Positions 1-8,851 of a stretch of 64,000 bases of DNA are shown here, in pieces (position 1 is the first letter of the stretch; each line of letters opens with the position of its first letter). Source of the stretch: Brevibacterium marinum (GTDB lineage Bacteria; Actinomycetota; Actinomycetes; Actinomycetales; Brevibacteriaceae). The stretch spans positions 682,001 to 746,000 of the forward strand of contig NZ_JAATJN010000001.1 of NCBI RefSeq assembly GCF_011927955.1, in the 5' to 3' direction. The translations under genes were made by a program, and so were the position numbers. Under the pieces are notes generated by a model, which was not told the DNA's origin, ran no database searches, and saw nothing but the letters and a program-made list of their open reading frames with translations.

Positions 1-1346
1 ACAAGGCCGATGACTATGCCGTGACCGGTGACGGCAAGCTCATCATCGTCTCCGACGATGGGGGTGTGACGGTGCGGCCGGCCACCCGCAAGGTCGAAGC
101 CGATGACGACGATTCGGTCTCCGTGGATCTCACTCGTCTGCGCTTCGAGCTCGACCAGCGGGCCGAATGGCTGCAGATGTTCGAGGAGAACTCCCGCATC
201 ATGCGCGACCACTACTGGCGCGCGGACATGAATGGGGTGAATTGGGAAGGTGTGACCCTGCGCTGGCGCCGGATCGCGGCGAAGGCGCTGACCCACGACG
301 ACCTCGTCGACATCCTGTGGGAGACCGTGGGCGAGCTCAACACCTCGCATGCCTATGTCTCTCCGCCCAGCCCGCCCGGTGACCAGTCGAAGAAGCTGGG
401 CTTCCTGGGTGCTGACCTCGAGCGGACCGAGCAGGGCTGGAAGATTGCCCGCATCCTCCCCGGTGAGAGCAGCGATCCGGCGGCCAGGTCACCCTTGCGC
501 CAGGCCGGTGTCGGTGCCCGCGAAGGGGATCTCATCGTCGCCGTGGGCGGTCAGCCCGTCGACGAGGTGCGCGGTCCCGCAGCCCATCTGGTGGGAGCGG
601 CGGACTCGATCGTCGAACTCACCCTGCGACGGGGACGCAAGGATCGTGTGGTGGCGATCATCCCGCTGGCCAATGAGGAGAAGCTGCGCTACCAGGACTG
701 GGTGCGTTCACGGCGGGAGTACGTGGCGAAGAAGTCCGGTGGCCGCCTCGGCTACGTCCATGTCCCCGACATGATGGCCGGCGGCTGGGCTCAGCTGCAC
801 CGTGATCTGCGGCAGGCGATGTCCGCCGAGGGCGTCATCGCCGATGTCCGATTCAACCGGGGCGGTCACACGAGTGCCCTGGTGGCCGAGCGCTTCGCCG
901 ACAGAGTCATCGCATGGAACGCCTCCAGGAACTACGACACCATGCTTCCCGACCCGGAGGACACCCGCCGCGGTCCGGTCGCCTTCCTCGCGAACGAGTT
1001 CTCGGGATCCGACGGTGACATCATCAACGCCCGTGTGCAGGCGAAGGGTCTCGGTCCCGTCATCGGCGTCCGCACCTGGGGCGGAGTCGTCGGCATCGAC
1101 GGCCGCTACGACCTCGTCGACGGCACCGGAGTGACGCAGCCGCGCTACGCCTTCTGGCTCGAGGGCAAGGGCTGGGGTGTGGAGAACTACGGTGTCGACC
1201 CCGACATCGAGGTCGAGCACGACCCCTCGCAGCTATTCAGCGAGGACGATCTGCAGCTCGACCGTGCCATCGCCGAGGTGCTCGCCGGCCTCGACGAGAC
1301 ACCCGCAGCCACAGCCCCGGACTTCCCGGCCCCACGGGTCCAGTAG
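1..1346 (+). CDS. Tricorn-type S41 protease, C-terminal part (5' end outside window)
   Basis: The frame is open back to the window edge, so this is the 3' part of a larger gene; the GTG at 21 is not its start. It matches the C-terminal half of tricorn core protease homologues, cytosolic peptidases that trim oligopeptides. Visible are the tetrad contexts known from tricorn: Ser-His in ELNTSHAYV, a PDZ-like segment (QAGVGAREGDLIVAVGG), the nucleophile serine in NEFSGSDGD, and the glutamate in GWGVENYGVDPD. The segment GPVIGVRTWGGVVGI is a family hallmark. The C-terminus ends in a Pro/Ala-rich tail. A palindromic repeat follows the stop codon. The beta-propeller N-terminal domains expected of the family would lie upstream of the window. 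Confidence 0.9.
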   Translation, partial: KADDYAVTGDGKLIIVSDDGGVTVRPATRKVEADDDDSVSVDLTRLRFELDQRAEWLQMFEENSRIMRDHYWRADMNGVNWEGVTLRWRRIAAKALTHDDLVDILWETVGELNTSHAYVSPPSPPGDQSKKLGFLGADLERTEQGWKIARILPGESSDPAARSPLRQAGVGAREGDLIVAVGGQPVDEVRGPAAHLVGAADSIVELTLRRGRKDRVVAIIPLANEEKLRYQDWVRSRREYVAKKSGGRLGYVHVPDMMAGGWAQLHRDLRQAMSAEGVIADVRFNRGGHTSALVAERFADRVIAWNASRNYDTMLPDPEDTRRGPVAFLANEFSGSDGDIINARVQAKGLGPVIGVRTWGGVVGIDGRYDLVDGTGVTQPRYAFWLEGKGWGVENYGVDPDIEVEHDPSQLFSEDDLQLDRAIAEVLAGLDETPAATAPDFPAPRVQ

Positions 1347-1370
1347 ACACCAAAGCAGCGGGCACCCCGC

Positions 1371-1448
1371 GTCATTGTGGGCAGATGGTCCGCGTCATTG
1401 TGGGCAGATGGTCGATATCACGCGCAGATTCGACCATCTGCCCACAAT
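1371..1448. repeat. Repeat/palindromic intergenic element
   Basis: GTCATTGTGGGCAGATGGTC occurs twice in direct orientation (1371-1390 and 1394-1413) and its complement, GACCATCTGCCCACAAT, follows at 1432-1448. The second copy and the inverted copy can form a 17-bp stem with an 18-base loop. There is no T-tract. It lies between two convergent genes, so it may act as a bidirectional transcription end or be a REP/MITE-like element. Confidence 0.7.
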
Positions 1449-1479
1449 CACATCGCCCAGCTGCGCACGACGCGACAGC

Positions 1480-2100
1480 TCAGCGCCCTTCGATCGCCAC
1501 GAGCGACCAGAGACCGAAGGCCAGGAGCACGAATCCGGGGATGATTCCGCCGAAGATCGGGATGAACGCCGGGAGCGAGGCGAAGAAGGCGATGAAGCCG
1601 ACGATGCCGCACAGGGTGACGACTGTGGCGAGAACGTGGAATCGGTTGAGTTTGAATACGTGGCCGAGCGCATAGAAGTGAGTGCCGACGACGAACGCCA
1701 CCCAGGCCACTCCGAGCTCGGGGTGCCCCAAGCCGCTCAACAGGCGAGTGCCGCCGAAGAGCGCGAGCGCTTCGACCGCGACGATGATCCAGTAGCTGCG
1801 CCCGAAGGGGCCTGCTCTCAAGCCTACGGCCTCGCGAGTGCCGTCGTCCGGCATCGTCTGCTGGGTTGAGGCTCGAATCTCAGCGGTCTCGGTGCGCCCC
1901 ATTCGCCGCAGACCTCGGATGGCGAAGACCGCGATGACGGCGAAGGCAGCGACGCCCAACACCAGCACGAGAATGCGGCCCAGAGTCGAGAACTGGGCAC
2001 TGTTGACGATGAGGAACACGAGGCCGAACGCCCCGCCGATCAGGGAGCCGATCTCCGCACCGGCGGCCGGCTGGGGTCTGGTCTCGCGCGATTGAGTCAT
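1480..2100 (-). CDS. Hypothetical multi-pass membrane protein
   Basis: About 206 residues from the ATG at 2100 (MTQSRETRPQ); a longer reading from 2148 adds a non-hydrophobic arm and seems unlikely. Hydrophobic segments: a first around GALIGGAFGLVFLIV-like residues 18-35, a second around ILVLVLGVAAFAVIAVFAI, then a polar stretch, and four C-terminal segments ending near LLAFGLWSLVAIEG, suggesting about six membrane helices. I do not recognise the family. It is a single gene, convergent with the tricorn gene across the palindromic element and divergent from the cyclohexanecarboxylate operon. Confidence 0.65.
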   Translation of the reverse strand: MTQSRETRPQPAAGAEIGSLIGGAFGLVFLIVNSAQFSTLGRILVLVLGVAAFAVIAVFAIRGLRRMGRTETAEIRASTQQTMPDDGTREAVGLRAGPFGRSYWIIVAVEALALFGGTRLLSGLGHPELGVAWVAFVVGTHFYALGHVFKLNRFHVLATVVTLCGIVGFIAFFASLPAFIPIFGGIIPGFVLLAFGLWSLVAIEGR

Positions 2101-2285
2101 CACTGTCCTGTCGAGAGAGCACGGGCGCCACGGTCTCCGGTCGAGCAATCAGCGGGCAGAGAAGGCAACCGCCGGATCGCGAGGCTCGGTTCTGCATTCA
2201 CATTCTCGCACCCCTCGCCGTCCATTGGCGCGAATCCGCCCAAGCACCTTCGAAACATCGCCGAAGTGGGTCTTGACCTCATTGG

Positions 2286-2320
2286 TGAATTGCGGTTCAC
2301 TTAGTGTGAACTACGATTCA
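2286..2320. promoter_or_regulatory. Palindromic operator upstream of the bad/ali operon
   Basis: Perfect arms GTTCAC (2295-2300) and GTGAAC (2306-2311) surround a 5-base spacer, and outer arms TGAAT (2286-2290) and ATTCA (2316-2320) extend the dyad. It lies 58-92 bases upstream of badI. Size and symmetry fit a TetR-family dimer site, so the operon-terminal TetR gene is the likely ligand-responsive regulator (inference). Confidence 0.6.
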
Positions 2321-2377
2321 TACTCCTTCGCGTCACGATCGAATCCGATCGGAGGAGTCCAACTTGAGGAGGCAACG

Positions 2378-3205
2378 ATGCCGGACACACACGAATCCGC
2401 AGGCACCACACAGGAGTTCGACGACATCCTCTATGAGGTGGAGGAGTCGTTCGCGGTCATCACCATCAACCGTCCCGACTCGTTCAATTCCTTCCGCTCA
2501 CAGACCGTCGATGAACTCATCGAGGCACTGACCCTGGCCTGGGGCGACAACCGAGTCCGCTCCATCATCCTCACCGGCTCCGGGCAGAAGTCGTTCTGTG
2601 CCGGCGGCGACGTCAAGCAGAAGGCGAAGACCGGAGACTACGGTCCCAGCCGATACGGCATGTTCCGCATCTCGGAACTGCACAAGACCATGCGCTCCGT
2701 GCCGAAGCCCATCATCGCCGCGGTCAACGGCGTCGCCATCGGCGGCGGCAACGTCCTCAACACTCTCTGCGACATCACGATCGCCGCCACACACGCCCGA
2801 TTCGGACAGGCCGGACCGAAGGTCGGATCCTTCGACGCCGGGTACGGTTCAGCCTTTTTGGCCAGGATCATCGGTGAGAAGCGTGCCCGCGAGATGTGGT
2901 ACTTCTGCGAACTCATCGATGCTCCGAAAGCCGAAAGCTGGGGGCTGGCCAATGAGGTCGTCGAGGCCGAGGAGCTCATGCCGCGGGCCAGGGACCGGGC
3001 ACGTGCCCTCGGGCTCAAGGCACCCACTGCGCTGCGGTTCCTCAAGCAGTCCTTCAACGCCGATTCCGAGATGCAGACCGGTGTCACCAACCTGGCCATG
3101 AGTGCCCTCGACCTCTACGCACACTCACCGGAATCGCACGAGGGAGCGGAAGCCTTCGCAGAGAAGCGCGACCCCGACTTCAGCGGCTTCGACGGCGCTC
3201 ACTGA
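2378..3205 (+). CDS. badI: 2-ketocyclohexanecarboxyl-CoA hydrolase-like (crotonase/MenB-type)
   Basis: 275 residues from the ATG at 2378, preceded by TGAGGAGG. A crotonase fold protein with the oxyanion-hole segments FCAGGDVKQK (about residues 67-76) and NGVAIGGGN, and the MenB-like block GPKVGSFDAGYGSAFLARI. BadI of Rhodopseudomonas palustris, the ring-opening hydrolase that makes pimelyl-CoA, is a MenB relative with these features. Alone this could be a naphthoate synthase, but no menaquinone genes are near and the next three genes match AliB, BadH and AliA, which decides the call. First gene of the operon, directly behind the palindromic operator. The substrate is inferred from context. 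Confidence 0.75.
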   Translation: MPDTHESAGTTQEFDDILYEVEESFAVITINRPDSFNSFRSQTVDELIEALTLAWGDNRVRSIILTGSGQKSFCAGGDVKQKAKTGDYGPSRYGMFRISELHKTMRSVPKPIIAAVNGVAIGGGNVLNTLCDITIAATHARFGQAGPKVGSFDAGYGSAFLARIIGEKRAREMWYFCELIDAPKAESWGLANEVVEAEELMPRARDRARALGLKAPTALRFLKQSFNADSEMQTGVTNLAMSALDLYAHSPESHEGAEAFAEKRDPDFSGFDGAH

Positions 3206-3263
3206 GCCGCATCCGAGGTCAACCGGATCATCAGAGACCGGACCATCAGAACAGAGGATCACC

Positions 3264-4409
3264 GTGGACTTCGCAATCACCCCAGGGGCCGAAACATTGC
3301 TCGACAAGGCGGCAGCGTTCGAGGAACGCCTCATCTCCGAGGCACCTTCTCGCGAGGCCAACGGGCAGATCGGCACCGAGATCGCCCGCGAAATGGGCAG
3401 CGCGGGACTCATCGCACCCGAACTCTCGACCCACCTCGGCGGACAGAATCAGTCGAAGGTGACCGCCGGCTTGGTCACCGAGGCGGTCGCTCGAGGCGAC
3501 CTCAACGTAGCGTATCTGCAGGTCGTGGGCTCACTGATGGGTCAGGTCATCGCCCGCAACGCGAGCGCCGAGGTGGCCGAGCACTATTGCCGTCTCATCA
3601 CTTCCGGTGCCGGGACAGTGGCCATCGGCCTCTCCGAACCCGAAGCGGGTTCGGATGCAGGCAATCCTGGGACCACGGCCACACGTGATGGCGACGATTG
3701 GATCATCAACGGCACGAAGTCCATGTCACTGGCGCTGACATCGACGGCCACAGTCATCTTCGCCAGAACCGATCCGGACGCAACCAGAGGCAAGGGCATC
3801 TCCGCCTTCCTCGTCGACCTCGACTCCCCGGGAGTGACCCGCACGGCGATCGTCGATATGGGACAGTCCGCGGTCGCCCGCGGCTCTGTCGACTTCACCG
3901 ATGTCAGGGTCTCGGCCGACCACCTCCTCGGCGCGGAGGGAGCAGCGTTCTCCCAGGTCATGCAGGGATTCGACTTCTCCCGGGCCCTCATCGGCCTGCA
4001 ATGCACGGGCAGTGCCGGCCGAGCGATCGAGGACACCTGGGGATATGTGAAGGGCCGGGAAGCCTTCGACCAGCCCTTGTCGACGTTCCAGGGGGTCTCC
4101 TTTCCCCTGGCCGAGGCCGAGACGAAGATGGCCGCCGCACGACTCCTGTGCCTGAACACGCTCTGGCTCGGCGATGAGGGTCTGCCCCACACCTCGCAGG
4201 CGGCCATGTGCAAATGGTGGGCCCCGCTCGAGGCCTATCACGCCATCCACCAGTGCCTCCTCCTGCACGGCCAGAACGGCTACAAACAGGACCGAGACAT
4301 TCAGAAACGACTCCGTGACGTGCTCGGCATGCAGATCGGGGACGGCACCGCACAGATCATGAAACTCGTCATCGCCAGGGAATCGGCCGGACGCGCCTAC
4401 GCCCCCTGA
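3264..4409 (+). CDS. aliB: Acyl-CoA dehydrogenase, probable cyclohexanecarboxyl-CoA dehydrogenase
   Basis: 381 residues from a GTG at 3264 with AGAGGA upstream. It has the full acyl-CoA dehydrogenase layout: helical N-terminal domain, middle beta domain with the flavin-contact motif IGLSEPEAGSDAGN and WIINGTKSMS, and a C-terminal four-helix domain ending LVIARESAGRAYAP. The FAD-dependent enzyme would oxidise cyclohexanecarboxyl-CoA to the cyclohex-1-ene thioester. It follows badI by 58 bases and precedes badH by 28, in one operon. Other branched or cyclic acyl-CoA substrates remain possible on sequence alone. Confidence 0.75.
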   Translation: MDFAITPGAETLLDKAAAFEERLISEAPSREANGQIGTEIAREMGSAGLIAPELSTHLGGQNQSKVTAGLVTEAVARGDLNVAYLQVVGSLMGQVIARNASAEVAEHYCRLITSGAGTVAIGLSEPEAGSDAGNPGTTATRDGDDWIINGTKSMSLALTSTATVIFARTDPDATRGKGISAFLVDLDSPGVTRTAIVDMGQSAVARGSVDFTDVRVSADHLLGAEGAAFSQVMQGFDFSRALIGLQCTGSAGRAIEDTWGYVKGREAFDQPLSTFQGVSFPLAEAETKMAAARLLCLNTLWLGDEGLPHTSQAAMCKWWAPLEAYHAIHQCLLLHGQNGYKQDRDIQKRLRDVLGMQIGDGTAQIMKLVIARESAGRAYAP

Positions 4410-4437
4410 CAACCGCTTTCGTCGAAAGGACCACACC

Positions 4438-5184
4438 ATGTCCGCACTGGACAACCGCATCATCATCGTCACCGGCGCCGCCTCCGGAATCGGCAAGGGC
4501 ATCGCCACCCGTCTGGCCGCCGACGGAGCCACCGTCGTCGTGGCCGACCTCGACGAGACGAAATCCCAGGAGACCGCCTCGGCGCTGGGCAACGAATCCA
4601 TCGGCCTCTCCGTCGATGTCACCGATCGGGCCAAGGTCGATGCCATGACCGCTGAAGTGATCGAGACCTTCGGACGCATCGATGTCCTGGTCAACAACGC
4701 CGGCTGGGACAAGGTCGAGCCCTTCATGGAGTCAACGGCCGAAACCTGGGATCGCGTCATCGCCATCAACCTGATCGGCACGCTCAACTGCACGCAGTCG
4801 GCTGCGGCCCACATGATCGCCGCCGAATCCGGGGCCGTGATCAGCATCGGCTCCGACGCCGGACGTGTGGGCTCGAGCGGTGAAGCCGTCTACTCGGCGG
4901 CCAAGGGCGGCATCATCTCCTTCTCCAAGACCTTCGCCCGTGAGGTCGCACGGCACAACATCACGGCCAACTGCGTCTGCCCGGGACCTGCCGACACCCC
5001 TCTGTTCGCCGAGATCTCGGAAGACAACCCGAAGCTGCGGACCGCACTGGAAAAGGCGATCCCGATGCGTCGCCTCGCTCATCCCCACGACCTGGCGAAT
5101 GCCGTCGCCTTCTTCGCCCGTCCCGAATCCGCCTACGTCACGGGTCAGACGCTGTCCGTCTCCGGCGGACTCACCATGGCCTGA
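4438..5184 (+). CDS. badH: SDR, probable 2-hydroxycyclohexanecarboxyl-CoA dehydrogenase
   Basis: 248-residue classical short-chain dehydrogenase. NAD-binding TGAASGIGKG (about 12-21), NNAGWDKVEPF, and the catalytic Ser/Tyr/Lys in ISIGSDAGRVGSSGEAVYSAAKGG. The NNAGWD, SDAGRVGSSGEAVY and LSVSGGLTM signatures are those of BadH, which oxidises 2-hydroxycyclohexanecarboxyl-CoA to the 2-keto compound hydrolysed by BadI. Start ATG at 4438 after GAAAGGA. Third gene of the operon. Confidence 0.8.
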   Translation: MSALDNRIIIVTGAASGIGKGIATRLAADGATVVVADLDETKSQETASALGNESIGLSVDVTDRAKVDAMTAEVIETFGRIDVLVNNAGWDKVEPFMESTAETWDRVIAINLIGTLNCTQSAAAHMIAAESGAVISIGSDAGRVGSSGEAVYSAAKGGIISFSKTFAREVARHNITANCVCPGPADTPLFAEISEDNPKLRTALEKAIPMRRLAHPHDLANAVAFFARPESAYVTGQTLSVSGGLTMA

Positions 5185-5253
5185 ACCTCTCTCACCGAGT
5201 CACCGCACCGACCCGCAATCACCGGCACGAGACCAGAGCAAAGGAGCCCTGAC

Positions 5254-6855
5254 ATGCCCACCCGATTCGACACGATCCTCACCGACGCCCTCATCGAGGA
5301 ATACACCTCGACCGGTGCGTGGAAGAACGCGACGCTGCTCGACCATCTCGACCACTGGACGAGTCAGACCCCCGATTCGGTCGTCTCCAGGGATCCCTAT
5401 GGAAGCCACACGTATCGTCAGCTCTCAGCCGACGCCGAGGCGTGTGCCCGTGGCCTGATCGACCTGGGTGTGGCTCCCGGTGAAGTCGTGGGCATCCATC
5501 TGCCGAACTGGTACGAATGGCTGGTCATCCACCTCGGCGCGCTCAAGGCCGGCGCCGTCACCAACGGCCTCATCCCGATCTACCGGGATCGCGAGATCGG
5601 ATATATGGCGAAGAAGGCGGCGGTCACAGTCCTCTTCGTCCCCAACCGGTTCCGCAAGTTCGACTACCCGGACATGGTCGACCGTCTCCGGGACGGTCTG
5701 CCAGATCTGCGCCACACGGTCGTCGTCGACGCGCCGGGGGAGGAGCCGTTCGTCGCTCGCGAGGGACTCGAGCGATGGGCCGACTTCCTCGATCGGGGAG
5801 ACCACGGCTCGGTGGACGCGCCGAGTGCGAGCACCTCAGCGACGGACGTCGACTGGGACTCCCGGCGCCCCGCTCCCAATGATGTCGGTCTGATCCTCTT
5901 CACCTCGGGGACGACCGGTGATCCCAAGGGCGTCATGCACACGCACAACTCGGTGCTCTCGGCCTCCCTGCCATGGCCCGACAGTCTCGGCCTCGGACCC
6001 GATTCCGTCATCCACATGGCCTCGACCTTCGGACACCTCACCGGCTACATGTACGGAGTCTGCCTGCCGCTGCTCGTCGGCGGCTCCGGTGTCTTCCAAG
6101 ATGCCTGGAACGGCGAGGAGTTCGCACGGCTGGTCGAGGAGTTCGGCATCGAGCACACCTCGGGTGCCACCCCGTTCCTGCACGACCTCATCGAGGCGGC
6201 CAAGACGACAGAACGTGACCTGTCGAGTCTCAGGCACTTCTGCTGCATGGGTGCCCCGATCCCTCGCGTCATGGTCCATGAAGCCAAGGAGCTGCTCCCG
6301 AACCTCAACGTCTTCGGCGGTTGGGGCCAGACCGAATGCGGCCTCGTCACCATGACCGCACCCGGCGACTCGGACGACAAGGTCACGAGCACGGACGGTC
6401 GCGCCCTCGGCGATATGCAGGTCCGAGTCGTCGACCCCCTCGGGGAGCCCGTCCCTTCCGGAACCGAGGGGAAGGTCCAGGTCAGAGGGCCGTTCCTGTT
6501 CGTCGGATACCTCAAGGAACCGAAGCTCACCGATCAGGCCTTCGACGGTGACTGGCTGGACACCGGCGATATCGCGGAGATGGATGCAGAGGGCTTCATC
6601 AAGATCGGCGGCCGCTCCAAAGACATCATCATCCGGGGAGGGGAGAACATTCCCGTCGCCTGTGCCGTGGTCACGCTGCGGGAGGGGCACACCTTCACCA
6701 TGGACGACCTGCGCGAATTCTTTGCCGCCAAGGGTGTGACCAAACACTATTGGCCAGAGGCACTGCAGTGCCTCGATGAGTTCCCACGCACGCCGAGCGG
6801 TAAGATTCAGAAGTTCAAGCTCCGTGAGGAAGTGGTCACCACCCATGACAAGTGA
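5254..6855 (+). CDS. aliA: Acyl-CoA ligase, probable cyclohexanecarboxylate-CoA ligase with internal deletion
   Basis: 533 residues, ATG at 5254 after AAAGGAG. Adenylate-forming enzyme: P-loop-like LILFTSGTTGDPKGVMHTH, GGWGQTECGLV, the hinge TGDIAEMDAEGFIKIGGRSKD split by motif, and the C-terminal catalytic lysine region PRTPSGKIQKFKLRE. It would activate cyclohexanecarboxylate to its CoA ester and start the pathway. Anomaly: after RGGENIPV the protein jumps directly to ACAVVTLREG. In this superfamily about 30 residues (the post-A8 helix with E-x-E and the strand with PD-x-x-x-GE) normally lie between these two stretches. This looks like an in-frame deletion and could impair thioesterification. 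The stop overlaps the tetR start by 11 bases. Confidence 0.75.
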   Translation: MPTRFDTILTDALIEEYTSTGAWKNATLLDHLDHWTSQTPDSVVSRDPYGSHTYRQLSADAEACARGLIDLGVAPGEVVGIHLPNWYEWLVIHLGALKAGAVTNGLIPIYRDREIGYMAKKAAVTVLFVPNRFRKFDYPDMVDRLRDGLPDLRHTVVVDAPGEEPFVAREGLERWADFLDRGDHGSVDAPSASTSATDVDWDSRRPAPNDVGLILFTSGTTGDPKGVMHTHNSVLSASLPWPDSLGLGPDSVIHMASTFGHLTGYMYGVCLPLLVGGSGVFQDAWNGEEFARLVEEFGIEHTSGATPFLHDLIEAAKTTERDLSSLRHFCCMGAPIPRVMVHEAKELLPNLNVFGGWGQTECGLVTMTAPGDSDDKVTSTDGRALGDMQVRVVDPLGEPVPSGTEGKVQVRGPFLFVGYLKEPKLTDQAFDGDWLDTGDIAEMDAEGFIKIGGRSKDIIIRGGENIPVACAVVTLREGHTFTMDDLREFFAAKGVTKHYWPEALQCLDEFPRTPSGKIQKFKLREEVVTTHDK

Positions 6856-7495
6856 GACGGACGATCTCAACGCCATCGTTCGCGGCGCCCGCGCGGAATT
6901 CCGCGAGAAGCAGATCGTCGATGCGGCCGTGAGCCTGATGCAGACGAAGGGCTCGCACGCGGTGTCGATGCAGGCGATCGCGAAATCCGCGGGCGTCAGC
7001 GTGGGACTGCTGTACAAGTACTTCTCGGACCGGGAGCAGATCGTGCTGGCCGCGATCACCCGGGTTCTCGACGACTTCCGGCTGCGCGTTCCTGCCGCCA
7101 TCCAGAACGCCGACGATCCTGTCGATCGGATCATCGCGGCGTTCACCGAGTTCTGCCGGGTCGTCGACGAGCACCGGCTGGCGGTCGTTCTGACCTATCA
7201 GTCCTCCCGGTCTCTCTCACGCAGCGGTCTGCAGTCCATCCAATCCCAGGAGCTGGCGACCCTGCAGCCGCTCATCGACGTCGTCGACGAGGCCGCGGCG
7301 AGGGGCGACCTGCGGGAAGTCGACGCAGGCACGCTCGGCCACGACCTCATGACATTGGCGCACATGTGGGCACTCAAACACTGGTACTTCCAGCAGACGG
7401 GAGTCGGTCTCGATCGGTACATCGACCGGCAGGTTCGCACCGTGATCGTCGGCAACCTCAGCGATGGTGCACGCAGACGGGTGGGCCTGGACTAG
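6845..7495 (+). CDS. TetR-family transcriptional regulator
   Basis: 216 residues from the ATG at 6845, which overlaps the end of aliA, indicating translational coupling. The N-terminal helix-turn-helix reads VSMQAIAKSAGVSVGLLYKYFSDRE (in two parts: AIAKSAGVSV and GLLYKYFSDR), typical of TetR. The C-terminal ligand domain is not specific. As the last gene of the bad/ali operon it probably represses the operon through the palindrome at 2286-2320 and is released by a CoA thioester; the effector is inferred only. Confidence 0.85.
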   Translation: MTSETDDLNAIVRGARAEFREKQIVDAAVSLMQTKGSHAVSMQAIAKSAGVSVGLLYKYFSDREQIVLAAITRVLDDFRLRVPAAIQNADDPVDRIIAAFTEFCRVVDEHRLAVVLTYQSSRSLSRSGLQSIQSQELATLQPLIDVVDEAAARGDLREVDAGTLGHDLMTLAHMWALKHWYFQQTGVGLDRYIDRQVRTVIVGNLSDGARRRVGLD

Positions 7496-7507
7496 GGTCG
7501 AATACCA

Positions 7508-8260
7508 TCATGCCGCGGGTCGATACAGCAGATAGAGATATCCGTCTTCGGTGCCGAAGAGGGATTCCAGCTCGAGGTCGACCGGCGGCTCGAACTGAGC
7601 CCCACGCAGGATGGTCGTCTCGGTCCCGGCGACCAGGGTCGGGCTGCGGGTCAGACACAGCTCGTCGACGACTCCGGCAATCAGCAGATCCGTGAACAGC
7701 TGAGGACCGCCCTCGCTCACGATACGTGCGAATCCACGAGCTCGAAGCTCGACGATCGCCGCCTTCAGGTCCACGGACGATTGCCCGGCCACGATCACCT
7801 CGGCGACCTCGGCAGCCTCTGCTCGCGCCCGAGCGGGAGCGTCTGCGCAGGTGATGAGGATGGTCCTGGCCGAGTCGGGAGCCTCAGTGAACAGCGGCGC
7901 GGAGAGATCGAGGCCCAAGCTGTGTGAGACCAGCGCTATGGGTGCTGTGGGACTGCGGCCCTCGCGCAGATGCCGCCACTGCGGATCGTCCTCGGCGGGT
8001 CCGTAGACTTCGGTCCGGGCGGTGCCGGCGCCGACGAGGATGACATCTGCCAGAGCCCGGTTGAGTGCGAACAGCTGCTTGTCGACGTCATTGCCCAGCC
8101 CCCCGACGTGACCGGCAATGGTCGCAGCCCCGTCGACCGAAGCCACGAACACCGCCCGCACCCAGTGACCGGCATCGGTGGGAAACGCCAGGGCATCTGA
8201 CAGACCCACACCCCGCACCTGGTCGGGCAAGAGCCGGTTGATCCTCGGATTCTCAGTCAT
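7508..8260 (-). CDS. RibD C-terminal-like (pyrimidine reductase family) protein
   Basis: 250 residues from the ATG at 8260, chosen over an upstream GTG because GAAGCGAGG lies at proper distance. It resembles the dihydrofolate-reductase-like reductase domain of Rib[16 protein letters not shown] near the N-terminus, [18 protein letters not shown], and [28 protein letters not shown]. No deaminase domain is present and there are no other riboflavin genes nearby, so it is probably one of the stand-alone RibD_C proteins, with an unknown NADPH-dependent reduction. It is convergent with the TetR gene (12 bases apart). Confidence 0.75.
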   Translation of the reverse strand: MTENPRINRLLPDQVRGVGLSDALAFPTDAGHWVRAVFVASVDGAATIAGHVGGLGNDVDKQLFALNRALADVILVGAGTARTEVYGPAEDDPQWRHLREGRSPTAPIALVSHSLGLDLSAPLFTEAPDSARTILITCADAPARARAEAAEVAEVIVAGQSSVDLKAAIVELRARGFARIVSEGGPQLFTDLLIAGVVDELCLTRSPTLVAGTETTILRGAQFEPPVDLELESLFGTEDGYLYLLYRPAA

Positions 8261-8414
8261 CGCCACCTCGCTTCATCACACTGGTCGTCGAGTCTACGCT
8301 CGAACGGCTCGGGGTTGTCGCCGATCAGACCTTGCGTCTGACCTGTTCCGTCTTAGACTGACAGCAGCACGACAGATCGGCACCAACGATCAGTTTGCGA
8401 ACGGGAGGACGATC

Positions 8415-8782
8415 ATGTCAGAGCAGCACCGGGTGCAGGTGCGTCGAGCCTATGATGATCCGGTCAACAGCGACGGAACCCGAATCCTCGTCGACCGCAT
8501 ATGGCCGCGCGGGCTCAGCAAGGACAAGGCCCAGCTCGACGACTGGCTGAAGGATCTCGCGCGCCCTCGAGCGATCTGCGCAAGTGGTATTCCCACGACC
8601 CCGACAAGTTCGATGAGTTCTCCAAGCGCTACCGTGAAGAGCTCAAGGACGATGACCACGCCGAGGCGCTCGAACAGCTCAAGGACTATGCGAAGAAGGG
8701 CAAACTCACCCTCCTGACCGCCTCGAAGCGCGACGACATCAGCGATGCGACGGTGTTGAAGAAGGTCTTGGACGGGAAATAG
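8415..8782 (+). pseudogene. DUF488/YeaO-type gene split by a frameshift
   Basis: Translation from the ATG at 8415 (after GGGAGGA) gives a clear YeaO-like start ([28 protein letters not shown]...DWLKDLA), then leaves the family. The family resumes two frames away ([22 protein letters not shown] to VLKKVLDGK, stop at 8782). The switch falls in CGCGCGCCC at 8558-8566. Removing one GC restores [18 protein letters not shown] and a continuous protein of about 121 residues, the usual family length. A GC dinucleotide duplication or sequencing error is therefore likely. Function of the family is unknown. The following DinB-like gene starts about 70 bases later. Confidence 0.8.
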
Positions 8783-8851
8783 TAACTCCCGCGATACGAC
8801 CACCACCCGGGACACGACCGCGATACGACCACGACAGGACAGGTGCATGAC

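Noticed and set aside
2378-3205. Menaquinone biosynthesis MenB
   Set aside because: MenB-like motifs are also found in BadI, and the neighbours are AliB, BadH and AliA homologues rather than men genes.
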